Shown here one piece after another: positions 1 through 28,570 of a stretch of 64,000 nt of DNA. The notes beneath the pieces were generated by a model. The model saw only the letters and a program-made list of their open reading frames with translations. It made no database searches and was not told where the DNA came from. The translations under genes and the position numbers were made by a program. How positions within the stretch are numbered: position 1 is the first letter of the stretch; each line of letters starts with the position of its first letter. The DNA comes from Spongilla lacustris. Lineage: Eukaryota; Porifera; Demospongiae; Spongillida; Spongillidae. The stretch is from contig OX442437.1 in assembly GCA_949361645.1 (NCBI GenBank), forward strand, positions 4,799,668 to 4,863,667. The letters are read 5' to 3'.

Positions 1-602
1 GAGACGATAATAGAGCCAAGGATTGTTAACATTACATGGATATTTGGAAACCCGCAAAAATTTGTTTCGTCACATGAATTATTCATGATTACCATGGCTG
101 CGTCAGAGCTAGATGAGACCAATGGTGAAGACAGAGGCACACGGGAGTGTACGCCACTAACGCCAGAGTTTTGTCGTACTCTTTTTCACTTTAGGCATTC
201 GATCTATAGTTATTAAGTGTTATACATGTATGAAGTGCCCGTTAAAGACAAAGAAATGCGCATACACTAGTCAGGGGCGGATCTGGGGGGGGGGGGGGGG
301 GCACCAGGGGCACGTGCCCCCCCTTCCGGACGACCCATGAAATATTCATGATTTTTGGCGTACCGCGTGGATTTATAACCGCAATAAACAGTGCCGCGGT
401 TAGCTATAGCGCTGATACATGTACATGCTATTATATTTGCAAACGTGCGTATTGAAAAGAAACGCAGATCAGTATAATGCAGTATATACTAAAAAGATTT
501 AAAAGATTGTCGCATATAAAAGCTGAGCTACATTTTTTGGCCCACAAATTTTAGTAGTTACATTTTAAAAGTACGAACGCTATAAACTCGTACTTTGGCA
601 GT
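1..602. other. Left flank, no gene recognised
   Basis: I see no coding segment here. The only marked features are a run of G at about 285-301 and, just before it at 272, a CAGGGGCGGATC motif. That motif resembles the termini of hAT-type miniature elements, but no matching opposite end or target duplication was found, so no element is called. Confidence 0.5.
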
Positions 603-695
603 TGTTACAACTAATATGTATGTTCCGCGTGAATCAGGAATTTGCGCAATCCTAGGATTGCGCTGCGCAATCCGTATTCCAAAATTGCGCACATT

Positions 696-2855
696 TCTGC
701 GCGAAGCAAGGATTTGCACAAAGCAATCATAGGTAGGCACTGCGGAATCCGTGATTTTAGACCGTAAAATCCTAGACGTCAGAAGAAAATTTTTCTGTTT
801 GCAATTTTAAAAATATTTATTGACACCATTTGGTAAAAACGATCTGGTAGCTTCATTGTGCTTCATTGTGGCTTACTATGCATTCAGAACGACTGCCGAA
901 TGAGTGAACAATAGACCAGACTAGTTTTTAAGTTTTAAAACACGCACCGTATTTATTAAGTGTTGTTCAAATCGAATACAGTTCTCTGGCCACAATTTTC
1001 GACTCCAAAACGCTGCGTCCCCTCCACGGTAAGTACTCTCCCCTCTAGATAATTCATCCTTCTATATTTCTACGAAGTTTCATAAAGATTTGACGAAGCG
1101 CAGGGTACCTTCTACGATGCGCCAGTTACTGAACATCTTTGGACCGATACATCAAATGGTACTATACACCAGGATCTACAGAAACATCATTTTTTATAAC
1201 TTAGATCATAACTTTTGGGTTTGGATCACTAAAATTGTCGGAATTCCTATCTGACACTGAATTTTCAGGGTCAAAGCATTAAGGTATCTTCAGGTTAAGG
1301 TTTTTGGCTTACAACTCAACAAATAGTTCGACTTAAGAGCTCCTTTTTTTTGCACAGATAGCTCATTGTAGTAGCTTTATATATGGAATGTTTGAACTCT
1401 TAACTCCAATTCGTTGTGAAGTTAGAATTGTTTTTATAAGGTTTTTGATATGAGTGCTGCTTAGCATCAGTACGGCCGAATTAATTCGACTTAAGAGATG
1501 AAAATCATGTCATACTATTCAGAGGTCCCTAAAGTAACCATATAATTTTTAATAATTTTTTGGACATTTGCTAACCATACTAAACAATGCTATAAAGGCA
1601 GAAAAGCTTAAAATTTAAGGAATTGCATTTAAATGTTAGGATTCTTCAGTAAATGTATTTGATTACGTGACGTCACTGAGGGTGTGCGTACTACAGATAG
1701 CCATGTATGACGAGTTATCCGCGTCAAACACCACGGGTTTTTTCAGAAATCAGAACCAATGCAGCTTGGCATCCCAAATGGACCATTCTGGAACAAGAGC
1801 CACGAGCCTAATCAGAAAGTGCGTGATATGAGTCATATGACGGGTCTATTTAATAGCGGAAGATCTCAGAGAGGAGGCAAAAGCATATGGTGCTTGTAGA
1901 ACTCGTTAAACGGATCAGAATTTTAATGACATAGATTGCAGCAATATAATACATGCATATATAATCAAAAGTGTTGATGTCAACCGAACAGCCATAGCTC
2001 AGTGCACTGGTACTGCAACGAGTAAATAGTTAGCCAGATGAGGGCCTTTATACATAGTATAGCACCATTAAAATACGTTCTACTATGGTTTTCAAGTGTA
2101 CCTGCATGTGAATGTTAGAATCTTAAAGTTATAGTTGCATGCTTATAGCCTCATAAGATGACTATACATCTTGCAAAATATATATCAGTACTATGCATGA
2201 CAATTCCACAGGAGTAGCAAACCTTCATTTCCAGAGTATTTACTAATTTAACTTCTCTGCAAGGTGCATGTAAATTTCACCAACGTACTATACGATGGGC
2301 AGATAACTCATAAAGGAAGTTACCAAAAATATTGAATAACGAGTTGATGCATGGTCATTAACATGCTCATGGACTATTTAATTGGTAATTTAGTGTTTGT
2401 GGCTAATGAAAATAATATTCTTCAATGCTAAATGATAATGTGCTCATGTGTATGCATGCTAGTCAGTTTTTTGTTCACAATTTGAAAATATGCATGTGAT
2501 GAATTTTAGTTAAAAACCATCTAAAAGTCTTAACAAAGTCAGAACTACTTATACGCAACTGATGTTTGGAATTAATATCTTACGGAATAGCAAGGTTATA
2601 CTTTATTGTTCCTCAACCGTCACAGTTTTTATTACGATTACGCGTTGACCGCTGTACTAAAAAAGTTGTCACTTTGGCGCTACATATCTCCGGTGCTAAA
2701 AATTGTGCGGTGACGCATGAAATACTGAAAAACACAGCTTTTTTTGCTCTTTCTAACGATAATAATATTATAATCGTTTGAGCATTTTTGAAAAAATTCC
2801 GCAGTGTATCATAGGATTGCGCAGCATGATCTAGGAATCCTTGCTTTGGCGCGGA
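696..2855. repeat. Degenerate inverted-repeat pair flanking about 2 kb of non-coding DNA
   Basis: The left arm (about 696-747) read on the minus strand begins ATTCCGCAGTG and continues to AATCCTTGCTTCGCGC. The right arm (about 2796-2855) on the plus strand begins ATTCCGCAGTG and continues to AATCCTTGCTTTGGCGCGG. The arms are imperfect, at about 70 percent by eye. Short GGATTGCGCA motifs recur in both orientations around them. The interior has no convincing open frame. This may be an old non-autonomous transposon or a recombined repeat; the outer limits are uncertain. Confidence 0.35.
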
Positions 2856-3860
2856 AAGGTATTGCACAGTATAGCATAGTATAGTGTATGTTGTTGCCAG
2901 CACATAAAATCATTGTGTTCATATTGATACCAAACTGAAACAGTTGCGACAGAGAACTATGAGCAGCCACTACAATACCAATCCGCGTGAAGCTACAAAA
3001 CCCACACACATGTAGTGAAACCACTTGCCACATCTGTCACAGGCAACCATATCATCATAAGAGCCTGGCAGTCGACAGTCACAGTACAATTTACTAAACT
3101 CCCCTAATGGTTCACAAGCTCTTTTCACCTTGGATGACATGAGTGGAAACCTGCTGAACTTCTCTTTTTCAAAACCAGCAGGTTACAAGGTGGGTCCTCA
3201 GCTTATCCTGATCAAAAGTGATTGTTTGCAAATCATCTCCCAGCGCAGGATAAGCAAAGGCTATGGCAAATGGGCCATAATCAGAGACTCCTTGCACAGG
3301 AATATGATGAACTGTCAGCCCACTATCCTCAACACTGCCCTTCAGATGGCCGTAAATCCTCGCCAGTTGTTCTGCCAACTCAGCACTGAGAGTGGTAGAT
3401 GAGAGGCTGTTGTATAGACTAATGACTCCATCCGAGAAGGAGGACACCACCCAGTGGTTTTCATTCACCGGCAAAGTGAATCTGTACAGTTGTGAGGAAG
3501 AGGTCACATACAACTTGTACATTTTAAATCTAAATATTTAGAGTATTCAGCATTCAATTGGGTATATAAGTTGAGGCTAGGTTTCAATTGAGCTACACAT
3601 GACAGAATTACTAAATAGCATGCAACTTACAATTGTCCATGATGGGTACAAAACCACCAGTCTGGCTAAGGAGGATATTTTTCATTCCATGAACAGCTGG
3701 AAATTCAGTGTTGTGATATAAACTTGCTGGCTGCATTCATGTGCTTGTCACGTAATAATCCTCCATTCATTATAAAACTGATCCAAATCAATAGTTGGGA
3801 TCCAAATCTGAACAAAGGGCATGCAAGAGGATGAAATCAGAGACAGCACTTTTAAAATTT

Positions 3861-3960
3861 GAGTCATTAGTCTATACAACAGCCTCTCATCTAACTCTCA
3901 GTGCTGAGTTGGCAGAACAACTGGCGAGGATTTATGGCCATTGTACAAGAAATTCATGCA
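3861..3960 (+). repeat. Inverted chimeric copy of two pieces of the neighbouring transposon
   Basis: Plus-strand 3861-3940 repeats, in reverse orientation, the Ulp1-coding segment at 3346-3430, including the codons for LSAELAEQLARIYGH, with a few bases missing. It is joined directly to 3941-3960, which is a reverse copy of the Cys-rich segment at 4118-4137. Two sequences about 700 bp apart in the parent are thus fused in an inverted patch lying between them. This fits a template switch or a nested, rearranged second copy. Confidence 0.7.
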
Positions 3961-4580
3961 AAGAAATCACTTTACATGCAAACATGCACATACCTGACTT
4001 GGATGATTTTCAGGTTCTCTCTTAGAACTCCCCAGGTTTTAATTTGGCAACCTGTCCTGCTTGATTCTGGACCCTTGTGACACTTGCTTGTGCAAATGGT
4101 CCCACGTTTTTTGCATCTGCATGAATTTCTTGTACAAGAAGTCTTGCACTGACAACGAGATACCATGCAGTCATTTTTGGGGTTGCTCTTAATGGCAGCC
4201 TCTCTAAGTGATAACCTAGTTAGAGCCTTCCAATCTTGTGCATCTAGTCCCAAATCCCCTTCATAACGCTCCAAGTCAACTTCACCAAAGCAGGTACTGA
4301 GAACACCAAATTTGCACCTTCCAGTTTAGTGTGCATTGTATATTTGAAGGGCAATTAAATTCACCAAATTGTTTTATACACTGGCACTCACTTTAAATGA
4401 TAAAGATGAAATGTCTCTCCTAAGCGCTCTACAATCACACATGGCAGTCTGCGTGAATCTGTGGATGACCGATCAATCCTCGGGATTCGAACACTGACGA
4501 AATCTCCCACATTGAATATTTGGATCTGCATATTAAAATCATATACACAAAAATCTAGTATACATGCAAACAGCCACATA

Positions 4581-5544
4581 TAGGGTGTGTAACCTTTTTC
4601 ATAAACTAAAATCGATTATTTCGACTATGAAAAAAAGTCCAATCGATTTTTCAGGTTAATAGCAACTTGCAAATCGGTTATTAGAAACATTAAATCGATT
4701 TTGGCGATTAGCGCAACATTAATTTGCAAACGATTACCTAGGTTTTACGAGGTTTTTCCGATTTTTGATATTGGCCAAATAAATCACAGTTTCTCAAGCC
4801 CATACACGTATAGCCAGTTTTATTGCTTATCTCCAACATTAAAACAGTTACAAGTCCCTTATAAGATAGTACTGGGATTCCAAAGTGACGCCACACCCAC
4901 TGGTGGGAATAATTCAATGGAGGAGGATGGATATTTTTTCACCAAAGAACATGTTGGGTGGATGGGAGTGGAACACCGTTCTATGCTTATGATAAAGCCA
5001 CCAATCAAGACATGTACGTTATTCATAATGTTATGTCCGAACGTCTGGAAAAGAGCCAATGTAACTAAGTATTTGGACACCTGTGCTGCTGTGCAAAAGA
5101 GAACGTAGCGTGTTGGATGAACTCACTGTACTATACTGCAGAGAACGCGAACGTATTTAAATTGCCGTGCCCACTGCGCGTGCACATGCAGGCAGCACCG
5201 AGACTGAGTGTTTTGTTGTGGGATGGCAGTGTTTATATCAGCCGGGTCCCCAGACTAATGTTCATTACATCATGTCAACAATGTTTCTCATCAATTAACC
5301 CTTGTACTGCAGGCGGGAAAAGCAAAGGGCATATAAAAAGGGGTAATCGATTTTATACCGATTTCTGCGTATTAAGGAAACGAATATCGACTAATCGCAA
5401 CTAAGAAAAACAGAACCGGTTATTTCGACTAAAGGAAATTCTGAAATCGGTAACCTGCTATTCTACTAAATGCATAGTCGACCGAATAGGTAATCGCGAA
5501 TAATCGGTTAACCTAAAAAACCTGAAAATCGGTTACACACCCTA
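4581..5544. mobile_element. Non-autonomous hAT-type element with 8-bp target duplication
   Basis: The left end reads TAGGGTGTGTAACC and the right end reads GGTTACACACCCTA, a perfect 14-bp terminal inverted repeat. Both ends are flanked by the same 8 bp, GCCACATA, at 4573-4580 and 5545-5552. Eight-bp duplications with TAGGG/CAGGG termini are typical of hAT elements. The 964-bp body encodes no transposase; the longest frame (4701-5108) matches nothing I know. Sub-terminal regions are rich in ATCGATT and CGGTTA motifs in both orientations. It sits inside an intron of the Ginger-like pseudogene, so it inserted after that element. Confidence 0.87.
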
Positions 5545-6479
5545 GCCACATACCCCAAGTAATATACCTTCTTATTTTTTCCTTTGGTGTATTTCACTTG
5601 CATCCTCTCAGCATTTTGCCGGTAACGTGCATCTGCCTGCTCTCGAATTCTTTTGTGCTTATCAGATGTAGCTAGCAAAGAGTTGACTTTGACTATACTT
5701 TGTGGGGAGTTGTTAGACTTTTTTTTCTACTGTAATTTGTAACTGAACATCTGATTCTGAGACATCCTGAGCACGTGATTTGGAAAGATGCTGAGTGTCT
5801 GATACAGAAGGAGGCTGATCATCTGATTCAGAGGGAAGCTGATCATCTGACGGAAACTCACGGCCATTATCAGAGTGGAGAATTTTTGGTGTTCCTAGGT
5901 AACTGAGCACTTGATTCTGAAGGTTTTGAGCCACTCCAGCAGCTGATTTTTGGCAGAGGGCAAAAAGAACATGGAACTTTGACCAGTGGTCCATGTAGTG
6001 GCCAACCATTTGTATATGTCCCATCTGGACAATGTCTCATGTCTATGAGATCCATCTGTATACACCACAAAATCAATGAATATCCACATACACATAATTG
6101 TTTCATAATCAAACTACACATAGGGTGGGTAGGTTTGATAATATATACATGTAACTAACTTTTAGCACTACTGACAGCTAGGGGTTTACCTGCCCTCTTG
6201 TCATAAATCCTGATGATACAATGGGTTTCAAGGGACCTCTGTTGTCTGTGGTTTCCGCATGTGACACACGAGGCATAGGGCTACATACTTGTCAATGGCA
6301 GATCTGGGCACGCACTCAAACACTTCAGCTATTGTCTTCTTTGTGCCAATGTGGCCTTTACTTGTTGCATGGACCCCATGCATGGATGACATCATAGAAG
6401 TCCTCCACAAATGCAATACGCCTCCAGCCAGAGAGAATAGTGGTGTCATTGGGGTTCTGCAAAATATAACTTTCATCAA

Positions 6480-7397
6480 TATCTATAGCATTGCCAAGCT
6501 AAATGTCCTAAAAATACAAAGCTTCCCACTTACACTAGTTTTTGCAGGTATACACAGCACATCCTTAAGTCCCAGAGCTGAATGTGATATGAGCTGAAAC
6601 CCTTTGCTCTTAACCCAATGCCATGCAGCACACAGAGGCGCCACGTGCCAAATAATGACCAAACAAGGTAAAAACAGTACAAAGGACACTGTTGCTACAT
6701 ATCTGTACACAAAAAAAAAAAAAAAAAAAAAAAAAAGCTTAGTACAGCAAGTACAAACCTCTTTAAAGGCTAAGGAAGGCTTGCATGTAGTTTTGCGTCT
6801 TGGTCGGGGTACGAGGCGAAGCGAGGATGGTGACAAAATGTTATACGTGCGTTCGATGCGGGTTTCCAATCCATTAATCCTTGATAGAGCTAAGGTTTGC
6901 ATTTACTTCGCAAAGGAGTCTATATTGGAGAAAGCCTTCCGCTGCGCGTTCAGCTAGCGAGAAGGGCGCGATACCAGAAGCGTAAGCGTGAGGCGGAGAC
7001 AGCACGCTACAACGAAAATACAATTACCGCCCAAAGGTGAGTTGTGCATGGAATATTATGGTTTGACGCGCTTCTTTTAGTCTAGAGCAACTGGAAAAGT
7101 GACATAGCTTTAAGCATTGATGGATTTTGTCATGTTGCATAACGGGTGTTGCTACACATGCAGTGCTCTTACTGACATATTATTGATAATAGGTGCACTA
7201 TTTTTGCTATGTTTATTATGCTTTGCAATACAGTTCAAGCCATTTTTTAATGTCACCCTAGTGATGTAACTGTTTATATGTATGGTCAACTAGTGCACAC
7301 AAACAATGCATGACATGGGGTCGACATTATTATGTGGCTTCTATCTTTACATCTTCTTGTGCCACCCAGCTGACCTCCCCACTGGGAAGGACCACTC
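6480..7397. other. Gap between two decayed transposons
   Basis: A pure A run lies at about 6712-6736. Weak matches to the upstream part of the Ginger-like frame (an SGWRRIAFVEDFYD-like reading) reach to about 6465. The rest shows no recognisable coding sequence. The overlapping open frames on both strands are not supported by any motif. Confidence 0.4.
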
Positions 7398-8672
7398 TCT
7401 ACAAAATACAAAAGTGATGCATTTGATCTTGGGAAATTTGGTATAAGCTATAGCAGATTTCGTAGACTTCAGCAGGCTTTTACTCTCACACAGTACCCTA
7501 TTGTTGATGGTCAAACTGATCCTTTCACATTCATTCGATGTTTTGTTGATGAATGGAACATAAATATGCTGCGCTGTGTAACACCAGGTCGTATTTTGGT
7601 GGTAGACGAGAGTTGGGAAAGGGTATGCTCGGATTGATGCACGTTGCTAGACTGAAAACCTACCCCAGATGGAAGAGAAGGGCATACTGTTGCTGACAGT
7701 GAAACTGGGAGTATTATTCGATATGAGATCTATGAAGGAAAGGCCCTGATGGCTGATAAAGAATATGTGAAAGACCTGGGAGCCAGTGCAGCGACTGCTA
7801 TGAGACTCACTTTACCATGGAGAAACTCTGGTCGTATCGTGATCCTTAATAGTGCATTTGCTAGCTTGAAGGCAGCAAAGGCTTTGGCAGGTGTTCATAA
7901 TTGGGAATGTAAAAACAGCTCACACAGGGTTTCCAAAACAATGGCTAAATAGCAAAGTTTCTCAAAGGGGTGAGCGGGCATGTACTATGCATTTCTTTAC
8001 AGTCAATGGTCAACAATGGGGTGTCCTCGCGGCCATTGATAAAGACAAGCAGCCAATGTCCCTCATTGGAACTGCAGGTACACAAACATGGGAAACACTG
8101 TACATTACAGTAATGGTGACTGGCAGACTAAGACTACTCACTTAGACCAATGGCATATTCACGAGCTCTATTGTTTTAACTTCAATGCTATTGATAAGCA
8201 CATGCACAATGCCAAGTGGCAAGGAGGAACATCATTTGAGGATACATGGAAGACACATAGCTGGTGGGTTAGGAACTTTCAAGTGCTATTTGGTATGTCA
8301 GAAGTGAATTATTTTATTCTCTGGAATAAAGTTAAGCCAGGACAAGAAGGGACAACTCTGACACACTTCTCATGCAGCTTTGTCATCAAATGCTGACAAA
8401 TAAGTGGATAATGGCTGAAAGAGAGGCAGCAAGTGCTACATGGGTGATTCAGGCTGAAACAGATACTGAGCACGAGCTAGTCAGCTGTAACAGGGGCCGC
8501 TGTAGGATGTGTGGTAGGATCACCCGATGGACTGAGGTGTGCATGTGTGGCCCAATCCTCTCATGTACCTGGGAAGTCCAGAAGGAAGGAAGCTTCTGCA
8601 CTGTACCTGTGCCCTGCATCAAAGGGCAGGTGTCTGATACTTCACTCGGAAGGTGTTGTACCTACAAATAAG
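7398..8672 (+). pseudogene. Decayed piggyBac-like transposase
   Basis: Segments in several frames follow the piggyBac (DDE_Tnp_1_7) order. At 7400-7615 the reading KSDAFDLGKFGISYSRF leads to RILVVDES, the first catalytic Asp block. At 7690-7900 is DSETGSIIRYEIYEG, then SGRIVILNSAFAS. At 7895-8085 are VKTAHTGFPKQWL and GVLAAIDKDK. At 8100-8370 are DQWHIHELYCFNF and ILWNKVKPGQEG. At 8400-8670 there is a Cys-rich zinc-binding tail (CNRGRCRMCGR). Frame changes near 7617, 8090 and 8380 mean no full protein can be made. The second catalytic position is Asn (VILN) where active members have Asp. No terminal repeats or TTAA duplication were located, so the element limits are open. Confidence 0.8.
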
Positions 8673-8875
8673 AAGAAGCAGAGAGCATTGCAGAGGTGGA
8701 AGAGAAGCAATGTTACTTCCTCTTCTTCAGCAAATGATTAGCAACACTGAGTGCATTATGAGCTATACCCTATCACATATGCATGGTGTAAGCACTGATA
8801 CAAATGTATGCAATGTTATCAAGGTTAAAAATACCAGTCAAAGCCACACAACATATACATATATATATATACCAG

Positions 8876-8901
8876 ACAGTGTGCACAGAGGTGCACACTG
8901 T
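8876..8901. repeat. Short perfect hairpin, 11-bp arms
   Basis: ACAGTGTGCAC and GTGCACACTGT are separated by four bases. The hairpin lies just after the piggyBac relic and after a short TA run. No function can be assigned. Confidence 0.6.
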
Positions 8902-9043
8902 ACCTAAAAAGAATTAGTGCTCTTACACAATAAAAGATGATCCAAGATGAGGTACATAGGCCTTAATGCCCGCTATCATCTTTGTGATTTGCTAGTTTAG
9001 ATCACGTTCCCCTGATGTATAATTCTATTTAAAGTACCAATAA

Positions 9044-9077
9044 AAGTAAAGTGTGAACACACATTCACACTTTACTT
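9044..9077. repeat. Perfect hairpin, 14-bp arms
   Basis: AAGTAAAGTGTGAA and TTCACACTTTACTT flank a six-base CACACA loop. It may mark the end of a lost fold-back element; there is no other support. Confidence 0.6.
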
Positions 9078-9399
9078 AAGCCTAATTAAGTTAGCCACTA
9101 ATATAATCCACACATTAGTAATGTTGTCTGATGATAGTGTATAGCAAATTTTCACTTGAAAGGGGAAAATCACATTCCCCCTGGTCATTACATACCAGAA
9201 GAGTTAGGTCGCATTTCCGAGTTGAAATTCTTCACAAACAACTCTTACATGAAACACTTAAATCATGGTATGAGCTTAACAGTTTCGAATAAGGTTAAAG
9301 CCATAGATAACTACCACCATTGGGTATGTTATGTATAACTCATGGCCTGATCTGATCTTCCTTTGTGGTGTAACACAATGAGGAAGTGTGTGGCACACG

Positions 9400-9820
9400 A
9401 ACTCAGGATTAAAGTTAACTAACCATTTGATTTTTTAAACATATGTTACAGTAATTAGGCAAATACTAACAATTCAATTAGATATTATAAGCGGTTAAGT
9501 AATTATATCAAAACCCTTGATTTAAAAACCATCAATTATCAAAAGTATTCAAGATTAAGGTTAGAGATAATTGATTTTAATAACCATCAATATGTAATGG
9601 AATATCTGAATATGCAGTGGAACAGATTGATTTCAAGTTACTGATTTCAATAGTGAGTTATTATCACAATTTGCTTATAAATTATTAAGATTGAAGCTGC
9701 TAAGAATTAACTAATTTTAATTAACACCATTAATTATTTGATTATTAAATGAAGTAAGAAACACCATGTTATTTGGTATAGAATTATTTAGTGGTGAGTT
9801 ATTAAAACTCAAAAATTGCT
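9400..9820 (+). repeat. Partial copy of the MITE family found in ACOX1 intron 9
   Basis: About 420 A/T-rich bases match the interior of the element at 19627-20433 in the same order. Shared stretches include GGCAAATACTAACAAT, AGCGGTTAAGTAATT, GGTTAGAGATAATTGATTTT and GGTGAGTTATTAAAACTCAA. The inverted termini seen in the other copy are missing here, so this copy is truncated or decayed. Confidence 0.75.
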
Positions 9821-11755
9821 TCTGCATTTAGCAGTTGACCCTTAAAGACAATACAGCACAGTTATTGGAGAGGATTTTTATAGTTATTTACATTGTGAGA
9901 ACATTCCAGAATTTTGGGGTATTGTTTCATAACTCTGTACATGTAGATGCTAAATTAACCAGGTTTCTAGTTTAAAAATCACGAGCAGTTTTATCACGCA
10001 TGTATAGATATATGGTTGCGTGTTGTTGCTTGTTCCATACATGTAAGTATGGGATGTTACTTGCTCCATACGTATATTCATAATGCACACACACACACAC
10101 ATACATACAATCCTAACTGTGACTTGAGTACGGCTCCTCACTGTTTCCAGCTCGTGACCGAAGTGCACCACCAAATCTGGCTCTCATCAAGTAAGACCCA
10201 TCGCTGAATGGAGGTGCAAGAACCAAGGTCTAGGTGGCCTCACTGCCCCAGATAGCTAAGTGTGTATAAGCCCTGCAGCAGCAACCTGGCGATTTTTAAC
10301 TAAACCAGATAGTTATACATAGTGGATCGCCTATAAGGCTAGGTGCTATGGCTCAGTCACCCCTTTGGTTAGCCAAGTGCTCCTGAGTAGGAGGAAATAT
10401 GACATCAGTGTGCAAGGATAGAGACATGAACTCTGCATGTCTAAATGAAGGTTGTGTCATGGGCCCATGCAATGGATCCATATGTTTTTTTCCCCTTGAT
10501 TCACTGTAGTCTCTTTATTAGTTTATCAATTATATTACAGTAAAAAATACATCCACCCGGCTTTAAATATCTTCCTACTCATCTGCATGCTGTAACAGGG
10601 ATTGTGCCGGTATGACTTCCCTAACCATTGAGCACAACTGGAACATATTGAAAGACTCCATAAGAATTTTTTTTATAGCCATGCACTGTATTGATCATAT
10701 GTATACAGGGCATACTATCGGTCAACATCATGCTGCCACTCTTAGTAATGGAAACAGCAGATAGCGGGCCAATATGTGCATGCTTTAGAAGCCTCATGTT
10801 CATTCACATGCATATCATGTAATCAGTCTGCATGTCAGCAATATCCCTTTACTGTGTGATATGCATGTAGTGGAAGAGACACTTGACTGGCTCTTTTTAT
10901 CTAAGATTGCATATACTTTACTGGCTCATTTTAAAATCTATACCATTATCCATATATACATGTGAAGCCGGAAGAGGTGAAAGAAGTACGTACCTTTAGA
11001 AGGGGCATTGTCTTCACTGAAGTATGTTGTGAAGAGAAGGGGAAAAAAGCTGAGCTTACCTCAGAGACTCAACTGAGATGTATATTTAAACGTATATACC
11101 ACCTCTGTGACGTTAGAGAACATAATAGACGCATTTGCGGCAAGGCATCCTCGAAAGATGAATTAGAACTTTTATTAGAAGGGGTTCCATGATTTTAATA
11201 TAACAAATTAAAGTTGCAGAGTTCCACCCGAGACTACGATGGGGGAGCTTACAGCATCTATGCCGTATTTTCTAAACGAATGAACAGTGGAGTTCAGTAC
11301 TACATTATCGGCACTTTGAACATATATAGGCTCAGCTCTTGATCTGTGGCTCCCAGCCTCGATCTGTAGTTTTAGCGTACATGTAGAATTGTAGTTGGAC
11401 GCAAAAGCGTTGGCTTCTGGGCAGGGCCGGTGAGAGGGGGGGGAGTAAGCGGGGTTACTTACCCCGGGCCCCAAGGTATAATAGGGGGCCCGACGGGCCA
11501 ATATCAAGGGACCCCCCCCCCCCCCCACACACACACACACACACACACACACTATAAAACACCTTCCGCCGCTCCTGCTTACAGCGCGGAGGGGTGCCCC
11601 TCCCCGGGGCGACTCCACCAGTATAAATTGAATACACGGACCTAGTACCCAGACCGAATTGCACACGTTCGTAACCGCATATTAAATTTGAACTTTATTG
11701 AAATTAGTTGCACGTGCACCCAAAGGTTGCCGCCCCTGAGTATTACTCCAGTAGG
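9821..11755. other. Intergenic region upstream of ACOX1
   Basis: No gene is recognised. It contains short CA runs (10085-10100), an unassigned open frame at 10962-11192 without known motifs, and a C-run followed by CA repeats at 11512-11551. A palindromic E-box-like GCACGTGCAC lies about 45 bp before the ACOX1 start. The promoter must lie here, but no TATA box or other core element is evident. Confidence 0.4.

Positions 11756-28570
<16,815 letters not shown>

Larger units (their letters stand above)
2972..6479 (-). pseudogene. Decayed Ginger-like DNA transposon protein: integrase, Cys-rich, Ulp1 protease and PHD modules
   Basis: Modules read right to left on the minus strand. At 6192-6440 there is an integrase zinc-binding HHCC segment (GHIGTKKT, then CLVCHMRK) ending at a GTAAAC donor. 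At 5880-6060 there is a retroviral-type integrase core (MDLIDMRH, GHYMDHWSK, LHSDNGREF). At 5572-5690 there is a basic linker exon. At 4393-4527 there is a segment with VGDFVSVRIP like the domain that follows the integrase. At about 3985-4315 there is a Cys-rich CXC-like block (CQCKTSCTRNSCRCKK). At 3172-3522 there is a Ulp1-type cysteine protease segment (NHWVVSSF, GVSDYGPFAIAFA). At 2985-3080 there is a PHD finger (YCDCRLPG, ACDRCGKWFHYMC). Ginger1 elements are known to combine integrase with Ulp1 and PHD modules. The copy is broken: frame changes occur near 6390, twice near 6010-6040, and at 3171. After DNGREF the frame runs into a Ser/Asp-rich repeat, and the third catalytic Glu region is not seen. 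The Ulp1 Cys is Tyr. KRBA2-like integrase genes are an alternative name for the same lineage. Confidence 0.75.

Noticed and set aside
4701..5108. 135-codon frame inside the hAT-type MITE
   Set aside because: It shows no transposase motif or any other recognisable domain, and the element is otherwise non-coding.
10962..11192. 76-codon plus-strand frame upstream of ACOX1
   Set aside because: Composition is acceptable but there is no motif, no splice context and no link to ACOX1 exon 1; left unassigned.
11422..11738. Possible MITE between CAGGGCCGGTG and GCCGCCCCTG upstream of ACOX1
   Set aside because: The termini are short and imperfect, and there is no flanking duplication.
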